From Candidatus Aenigmatarchaeota archaeon (lineage in GTDB: Archaea > Aenigmatarchaeota > Aenigmatarchaeia > CG10238-14), in assembly GCA_017610225.1 (NCBI GenBank), contig JAFCCM010000007.1:1-48826 (forward strand): 48,826 nt of DNA, read 5' to 3'. The notes beneath the pieces are model-generated. The model did no database searches. It was not told where the DNA came from and saw nothing but the letters and a program-made list of their open reading frames with translations. Positions 44,230 to 48,826 of the stretch are shown in pieces (within the stretch, counting starts at the first letter, position 1; each line of letters begins with the position of its first letter). Both the position numbers and the translations under genes were made by a program.

Positions 44230-44903
44230 ATATTAAAATAATTGGATTAGGTGGTATTGGAAGTATTTTAATTGAAAGACTATGTAGATTTTTAAATTAT
44301 TCTCAAGCTGATACTCACTTTAATATAACCTTAATTGACGGTGATGAATACGAAGATAAAAATCTTGAACGTCAAGAGTTTACAAGGTTAGGTGATAAAG
44401 CTGAAATTAAAGCAAATGATCTTAAAATTAAATATTTAAATCTCAATATAGATTACATTATAGATTATATTAATACAGATACAATATCTAGAGGTATAAG
44501 TGAGAAAGATATAGTCTTTCTTTGTGTTGATAATCACAAAACTCGAATGGTTGTATCTAATTATTGCAAAACATTAAATGATGTTATCTTATTTTCTGGA
44601 GGGAATGAACTTACAGATGGTAATGTACAAATCTTTATCAGAAAGGGAGGTGTTGATTTAACACCAGATTTATGTGCATATCATCCTGAGATTGCAAATC
44701 CATCTGACAAATCTCCAGATGAAATGTCTTGCGAAGAATTATCAAAGTCAGAACCACAACTGTACTTTACTAATTTAAGTGTGGCCACTATTATGTGTTG
44801 GGCATATTACAACGTTGTTGTCCAGCAAAATATCAAGGCATCTGAAATTTACTTTGACATGTCAATTATGTCTGTTGATGCAAAAACTCGAATCGTGAAA
44901 TGA
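44226..44903 (+). CDS. E1-like Ubl-activating enzyme (ThiF/PRTRC-type)
   Basis: This 225-aa Rossmann-fold protein has GLGGIGS (7-13), 'LIDGDEYEDKNLERQEF' with the Arg finger, 'DKAEIKA' with the ATP-contacting Lys region, and 'VFLCVDNHKTR'. Near the C-terminus 'DEMSCEELSKSEPQLYFTNLSVAT' aligns well with the catalytic-Cys region of PRTRC-system ThiF proteins (Cys169). It would adenylate the C-terminal Gly of the Ubl encoded next and pass it to an E2. It starts inside the JAB stop (ATGA). Confidence 0.87.
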   Translation: MNIKIIGLGGIGSILIERLCRFLNYSQADTHFNITLIDGDEYEDKNLERQEFTRLGDKAEIKANDLKIKYLNLNIDYIIDYINTDTISRGISEKDIVFLCVDNHKTRMVVSNYCKTLNDVILFSGGNELTDGNVQIFIRKGGVDLTPDLCAYHPEIANPSDKSPDEMSCEELSKSEPQLYFTNLSVATIMCWAYYNVVVQQNIKASEIYFDMSIMSVDAKTRIVK

Positions 44904-44939
44904 TTTCACAAAATCAAAACAAAGGAGAAATAAAGAATT

Positions 44940-45422
44940 ATGCCGATTTACTTAAGAGAAGAACTCGAAACAATGAACGTAAAAAATGAATTAAAACCAA
45001 TGGCAGTAAAGTTGGGTCTTACTGGATATTCCAAAAAGACTAAAGCTGTTGTTATCGACGCAATCATGGAAAGCCAAGGACCAAAAACAAGTCCGAAAAA
45101 AGCTACAGCATCAATTGCTCCTGCAGCAGCTGCTAAAGCTATGAACGCTATTGAGTTTTGTGCTACATCTGTTCTTACAAAACCTTCAGCGAAAAAAGGT
45201 GACAAATGCTCTACCACTATTCGTGTAACCAGTGGAGCTTCATCTGGTAACTTTCCGGTTGCTGGCCGTACAGTTGCTGAAGTTAGTGAATTTCTTAGAG
45301 AAGTTCTTAATATTGAAAAAATGTCCCCAGGTTTAGTAAATGGAAAAAATGTTGAAGGAACTTATACCCTTAAAGATAAGGATGAATTAGAGTTTCTGAA
45401 ACCAGCTGGATCAAAGGGATAG
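44940..45422 (+). CDS. Ubiquitin-like protein with N-terminal SAP/HeH-like domain
   Basis: This 160-aa protein starts at ATG 44940 behind AAAGGAGAAATAAAGAATT. Residues ~12-47 (VKNELKPMAVKLGLTGYSKK then KAVVIDAIM) match the SAP/HeH/Rho-N helix-extended-helix pattern that binds DNA or RNA. An Ala/Pro/Ser linker follows (~50-70). Residues ~90-160 fit a beta-grasp Ubl: TTIRVTSG, GRTVAEVSEFLREVL, a GLVNGKNVEGTYTLKDKDELEFL turn and strand, and the very end PAGSKG. PRTRC-C/Prok_Ub proteins end in a similar GTKG. The terminal Gly is exposed and ready for activation. The codons are less A/T-biased than those of neighbours, hinting at high expression. Confidence 0.72.
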   Translation: MPIYLREELETMNVKNELKPMAVKLGLTGYSKKTKAVVIDAIMESQGPKTSPKKATASIAPAAAAKAMNAIEFCATSVLTKPSAKKGDKCSTTIRVTSGASSGNFPVAGRTVAEVSEFLREVLNIEKMSPGLVNGKNVEGTYTLKDKDELEFLKPAGSKG

Positions 45423-45439
45423 AAAGCGGAGTTAAATAC

Positions 45440-45469
45440 ATTGCTGGGGAGCGAAAGTTCCTCAGCAAT
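45440..45469 (+). promoter_or_regulatory. GNRA-capped RNA hairpin between Ubl and second E1-like gene
   Basis: 13 bp pair without mismatch (two G-U wobbles) around a GAAA tetraloop at 45453-45456. No T-run follows, so it is not a classical terminator. An alternative pairing joins 45435-45442 to 45488-45495 and would cover the ATG at 45489. It may stabilise the upstream Ubl message or limit translation of the next gene. Confidence 0.55.
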
Positions 45470-45488
45470 ATCCAAGGACTGTAACTAA

Positions 45489-46424
45489 ATGTATTATATG
45501 AACTCAAAAAAGCACAAGATAGATCTATGTTATAAAACTGTATGTATAATTGGTTTAGGTAGTTTGGGAAGCTTTTTATACAAACATCTTTCTTATAATG
45601 AAGATATTAAGAAATTAATATTGATTGATCCACAAACAGTAGAAAAAAATAATTTAGATAGCTCATTCTTCAGAAATAATGATATTGGAAAACCAAAAGT
45701 TGAATGTTTGCTAAATAGAGTAGATCCATTATTTACAAGAACACAAATATTCCAAAGTGAATATAATGAAGGAACAACAAAATTACCTCCATGTGATTTA
45801 GTTATAGATTGTCGAGATTTTATATGTAGCAGAAAACAAGAAATTGATGTTAAATTTTATATTGATGAAAGAAGTTTGGTCATTGATTGCAGACAGTTTG
45901 TAAATAGAAGATCTCACTCGGGTAGTTATTTTATGGTTTTAAAGAAAAGTGAAATTAGGGAAGCAGCATTTATAGCTTATAAATTAATTTCAACCCCAAA
46001 AATTTTAAATAAAATGATAAACAATAAAGTCCTTCAATCTTTAAATATTGATGAAACAATATCTAATATATTCCAAGATATTAAATTAAAAAATTCTAAT
46101 GATTTAGTATATGAAACCCACAAAGGATTAGAAAAAATTCATTCATTTGAAGATTATATTAATACAACTGTACAAGAAGCACAGAAAAAAGATATTGATG
46201 TTTTTGTTGGTGAAGAACATCTTTGGAAAAAATTTAGTTTTATGTCATTTACAACTTCCCCAGAATATGCTGTAATTCCAAAAGGGAGTGACACAACAAA
46301 AGTTCTAGAGATAATAGGAGATCTTATATCAAAGCAAAAAGAAAATTTGGAATACTCAATGAGCTTATCTTCAAAAGGGGGAATGATTAGTGTTTTACTC
46401 ATTAGAGAAACAGGCGCCGCATGA
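45489..46424 (+). CDS. Second E1/ThiF-like protein, degenerate
   Basis: ATG 45489 is chosen, 10 nt after AAGGA (ATG 45498 is the alternative). The 311-aa product has the Rossmann glycine motif GLGSLGS, 'LILIDPQTVEKNNLDSSFF', 'IGKPKVECLLNRV' with the conserved Lys, and 'LVIDCRDF'. The Arg-Gln pair normally following the Asn (N..RQ) is replaced by DSS, and there is no clear catalytic Cys region in the C-terminal half. It therefore looks like an inactive or specialised E1 half, perhaps a partner for the active E1 at 44226. Its 3' end overlaps the E2-like gene. Confidence 0.72.
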   Translation: MYYMNSKKHKIDLCYKTVCIIGLGSLGSFLYKHLSYNEDIKKLILIDPQTVEKNNLDSSFFRNNDIGKPKVECLLNRVDPLFTRTQIFQSEYNEGTTKLPPCDLVIDCRDFICSRKQEIDVKFYIDERSLVIDCRQFVNRRSHSGSYFMVLKKSEIREAAFIAYKLISTPKILNKMINNKVLQSLNIDETISNIFQDIKLKNSNDLVYETHKGLEKIHSFEDYINTTVQEAQKKDIDVFVGEEHLWKKFSFMSFTTSPEYAVIPKGSDTTKVLEIIGDLISKQKENLEYSMSLSSKGGMISVLLIRETGAA

Positions 46425-46866
46425 TATAGAAGTCGCCTTTAAAAAAATGACTTCCTGGATTAAAAATAATAAAATTAAACATGGTCGAGGAGAAATATCT
46501 TTATTCCCTTTAGAAATCCATCCAACACATATGTTTAAAGAAAACAAATTATTTAAAATTGAAGATTGTAATAACAATTTTAAAATCAATGGGTTAATAT
46601 TTATAACGGAAAATAATAAAGTTCAATCTATAAAAATTATGAATGGCTCCCATCCTAATATGGACCCAGAAACAAGAGAATATTGTATAGATGAACAATT
46701 AAAAAATAAAGAATTTGATATGAATTATCTTTTTACAATCATATCATTACTTGAAACTTGGCACACTAATAATTGTTATAGAAAACCAAATCCTAAACAT
46801 TATAAAATAATAGAAATACCAAAAATTGGTGGTATAACCAATGATAGACTTAGGAGAAAAACTTAA
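46390..46866 (+). CDS. E2-like (UBC-fold) conjugating enzyme with HPN motif
   Basis: The start is GTG 46390, ~9 nt after AGGGGGA; the gene overlaps the second E1-like gene by 35 nt. The 158-aa product has 'INGLIFITENNKVQSIKIMNGSHPN' followed by 'EYCIDEQL'. This is the classic E2 order: beta-strands, His-Pro-Asn (88-90), then the active-site Cys (Cys99) in C-I/L-D. The helix 'MNYLFTIISLLETW' matches the 'll.si..ll' helix after the E2 active site. Length matches canonical E2s (~150 aa). It should take the activated Ubl from E1 by thioester transfer. Confidence 0.75.
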   Translation: MFYSLEKQAPHDIEVAFKKMTSWIKNNKIKHGRGEISLFPLEIHPTHMFKENKLFKIEDCNNNFKINGLIFITENNKVQSIKIMNGSHPNMDPETREYCIDEQLKNKEFDMNYLFTIISLLETWHTNNCYRKPNPKHYKIIEIPKIGGITNDRLRRKT

Positions 46867-47792
46867 TGAAACTTTGTGATTATGGTTGTGGACAGGAAGC
46901 CAAACATCAGTTTAAGAATGGTAAATGGTGTTGTAGTGAAAATTGGCATTCTTGTCCATTTATTCGTAATAAAAATAGTGAAATAATGAAAGGAAAAAAT
47001 ACAGGGCCTCAATCTGAAGAACACAAAAGAAAAAGAAGTAAATCAATGAAAGGAAAAAATACAGACCCTCTCTCTGAGGAGCATAAAAAGAAAATAAGTG
47101 AATCACATAAAGATAAACCTCTTTCTGAAGAAACAAAAAGAAAAATAAGTAAATCACATAAAGATAAACCTCTTACTGAAGAACATAAAAAAAATATAAG
47201 TAATTCAAATAAATTTACATTAAAAGATTATAAAGAAAAATATCCATTTTTCTGTAGTATTGAAGAATTAAGAGAAAATAAAAATGGGGAAATTCAAGCC
47301 CATTGTAAGAATCATGAATGTGAAAATTCAAAAGAGAAAGGTGGTTGGTTTAATCTTACAATAAAACAAATAACAGATCGAAAAAATAATTTAGAAAATG
47401 AGGGTGAAGATAAATCTTATTTCTATTGTTCTCAACACTGTAAAGATACATGTATATTATTTGGTTTGAGCACTGACCCATATAAAAATACTAATAAACC
47501 ATATACTTCTGGTGAACTTGATATATTTAATAAATTAGTTTTAAAACGAGATAATGAAATCTGCTATTACTGTGGTGACCATCATGCAACCATAGTTCAT
47601 CATTTAAAACCACAAAAACTTGAACCATTCTTTGCACTTGACCCAGACTATGCTATATCAGTATGCAAAAAATGTCACTACAAATATGGCCATCCAACAG
47701 GTAGCCCTCATTCAACTGGTAATTTAGCAAAAATAGTTTGTAGTGTGGAATCACAAAAATTTTTAAATCAAAAAAATAAGAAAGGAAAATAA
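46866..47792 (+). CDS. HNH homing endonuclease with NUMOD3 repeats, paralogue of the one at 5481
   Basis: ATG 46866 overlaps the E2-like stop (TAATG). The 308-aa product has the same zinc-finger N-terminus (LCDYGCG...GKWCCS), then four short NUMOD3 repeats of 17-20 residues (core LSEEHKKKISESHK), the same CxxC middle region, and an HNH C-terminus nearly identical to the first copy. DNA identity is high over the C-terminal ~285 nt. The two genes differ chiefly in the central repeats. It is inserted between the E2-like gene and the second beta' region. Confidence 0.83.
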   Translation: MKLCDYGCGQEAKHQFKNGKWCCSENWHSCPFIRNKNSEIMKGKNTGPQSEEHKRKRSKSMKGKNTDPLSEEHKKKISESHKDKPLSEETKRKISKSHKDKPLTEEHKKNISNSNKFTLKDYKEKYPFFCSIEELRENKNGEIQAHCKNHECENSKEKGGWFNLTIKQITDRKNNLENEGEDKSYFYCSQHCKDTCILFGLSTDPYKNTNKPYTSGELDIFNKLVLKRDNEICYYCGDHHATIVHHLKPQKLEPFFALDPDYAISVCKKCHYKYGHPTGSPHSTGNLAKIVCSVESQKFLNQKNKKGK

Positions 47793-48002
47793 ATGAGCTC
47801 AATGACTTCATTTGAAAAACATCTCAATACTATCATAATGGAAAAAATAGAAAACTATGGAATGATTGTTACAAAGGAAGATGCTAAAGAAATTGTAAAA
47901 GCAATTGTTCCCGAACTTAATGAATTAGTATCTGAAATAATTAAAGAACATTTTCGTAGTTTGGCGAAACATATTTTAGAAAAATTTAACTCAAAGGAGT
48001 AA
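47793..48002 (+). CDS. Hypothetical protein (69 aa)
   Basis: ATG 47793 lies directly after the HNH stop, behind AAAGGAAAATAA. The product is a helical, charged protein (FEKHLNTIIMEKIENYG ... LNELVSEIIKEHF) that may form a coiled coil. It precedes the second beta' gene by two bases, so it may be an accessory factor of that polymerase. No family is recognised. Confidence 0.5.
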   Translation: MSSMTSFEKHLNTIIMEKIENYGMIVTKEDAKEIVKAIVPELNELVSEIIKEHFRSLAKHILEKFNSKE

Positions 48003-48004
48003 GT

Positions 48005-48826
48005 ATGCCAAAAATACTAAACTATACAGAATTCTGTGAAGATTTACCTGAAGTTACGTCGATAAAAATCATTGGAAAAAAATATTTTCATCCACAGGGT
48101 TTATTTTCTGAACAAATCTTCGGACCTTTAAAAAACTATACATGTCAATGTGGAACATATTATGGTGTTTCTAAATCTGGTGGCCAGTGTGATCTATGTA
48201 AAGTAGACATAGTAAATAGTAATGTTCGTAGAACAAGATTTGCAAAAATAACATTGCCAATGCCTGTAGTTAATCCGCTATTCTATGATCTACTTGTACA
48301 TATCGGTGGTAAGACTTTAAAAACTGCAATTGATGATTTAATGAAAATGGAAAAAAGTGTATTATATCAAGACGGTGATGATATGGTCGTAACTGTTAAT
48401 CCCGAATATATTCCAAAGGGAACAACAACCTGGGAAAAAACAGATGCTATATTAAAACTTGTACATTTTATTGCAGAACGTGAAGCTGGTTATGAAGTTG
48501 AAGAATGGCAATTAGTTTTAGATAACATTGATAATCTTTTAATTGATCATGTTATTGTTCTCCCACCAGAGTTAAGACCAACTATGTTAGCAGGTGGAAA
48601 AAATAAACAATTAATGGATAAAATAAATAGATACTATACTCAAATTTTAACTAAAAAAGAAATCATACGAGATACAATTCTTAATATTCATAGAGATAAG
48701 GATTTGTATTATACTTATTTTAAACAAATTCAAAAAGATGTTAATGAATTATATACTAGAATATTAGAAAAAATGGCAAAAAAAGAAGGATTAATAAGAG
48801 GAAATATTCTTGGAAAAAGAATTGAT
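48005..48826 (+). CDS. Second RNA polymerase beta' paralogue, N-terminal part (runs off window)
   Basis: ATG 48005 follows AAAGGAGTAAGT. The 274 codons seen are open to the end. 'FHPQGLFSEQIFGPLKNY' is followed by the complete zinc-binding site Cys47/Cys49/Cys62/Cys65 (C-x-C-x12-C-x2-C) and 'NSNVRRTRFAKITLPMPV', matching bacterial beta' closely. The last residues, KKEGLIRGNILGKRID, align with KKRGLIRGSLLGKRVD in the first beta'. The catalytic NADFDGD region lies beyond the window. It is clearly a different gene from the beta' at 9808, and indicates a second phage RNA polymerase. Confidence 0.92.
   Translation, partial: MPKILNYTEFCEDLPEVTSIKIIGKKYFHPQGLFSEQIFGPLKNYTCQCGTYYGVSKSGGQCDLCKVDIVNSNVRRTRFAKITLPMPVVNPLFYDLLVHIGGKTLKTAIDDLMKMEKSVLYQDGDDMVVTVNPEYIPKGTTTWEKTDAILKLVHFIAEREAGYEVEEWQLVLDNIDNLLIDHVIVLPPELRPTMLAGGKNKQLMDKINRYYTQILTKKEIIRDTILNIHRDKDLYYTYFKQIQKDVNELYTRILEKMAKKEGLIRGNILGKRID

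Overview
The window is an AT-rich, gene-dense stretch in which every convincing gene lies on the + strand, packed head to tail with 1-4 base stop/start overlaps (TAATG, ATGA). It is best read as part of the genome of a large (jumbo-type) tailed bacteriophage. It carries virion tail genes (collagen-like fibre, lectin-like fibre, beta-propeller, PAAR tip), a peptidoglycan amidase, phage-encoded multisubunit RNA polymerase, T4-type replication and repair genes (type II topoisomerase large and small subunits, gp46/gp47-like SbcCD, UvsW-like helicase), HNH homing endonucleases and many small unknown genes. The host cannot be determined from this sequence.

Layout. 1-5.5 kb: tail fibre and tail tip genes plus the amidase. 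5.5-7.8 kb: an HNH homing endonuclease, an HldE-type heptose kinase domain and a small basic protein. 7.9-18.5 kb: an RNA polymerase block, with two unknown proteins, an undivided beta' (1002 aa), a full beta (1365 aa) and three unknown proteins. 18.5-19.07 kb: a non-coding region rich in RNA structure, including a tRNA-like element, a 21-bp hairpin and a thrice-repeated 23-nt motif. 19.1-26.2 kb: a vWA protein with Ro60-like layout, an ARPP-1-like protein, a striking intergenic RNA with two competing helices, an SSB-like protein, and a MoxR ATPase with a metallopeptidase-vWA partner. 26.3-38.7 kb: topoisomerase subunits, small unknown proteins, a nucleoside deoxyribosyltransferase-like protein, QueD-like enzyme, helicase, SbcD/SbcC, and two proteins sharing the leader MKIKxDFVTNSSSTS. 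38.7-39.7 kb: a radical SAM enzyme.

39.7-46.9 kb holds what I consider the main discovery candidate: an apparently complete phage ubiquitin-like conjugation locus. In order it has an 851-aa protein with a prokaryotic E2-B-like domain (Cys176), a JAMM/JAB isopeptidase, an E1/ThiF enzyme with a candidate catalytic Cys, a ubiquitin-like protein with an N-terminal SAP/HeH-like nucleic-acid-binding domain and a C-terminal GSKG, a second degenerate E1-like protein, and a small E2-like protein with an HPN...YCID motif. A GNRA-capped hairpin lies between the Ubl and the second E1-like gene. Its parts resemble the PRTRC-type prokaryotic Ub systems, but the doubled E1/E2 complement and the nucleic-acid-binding Ubl fusion are unusual.

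The window ends with a second HNH endonuclease closely related to the first, a small protein, and the first 274 codons of a second beta' paralogue. This one keeps the N-terminal zinc-binding Cys4 site that the first beta' has lost, so the phage probably encodes two distinct RNA polymerases. All functional statements rest on motif reading by eye; no database search was run.
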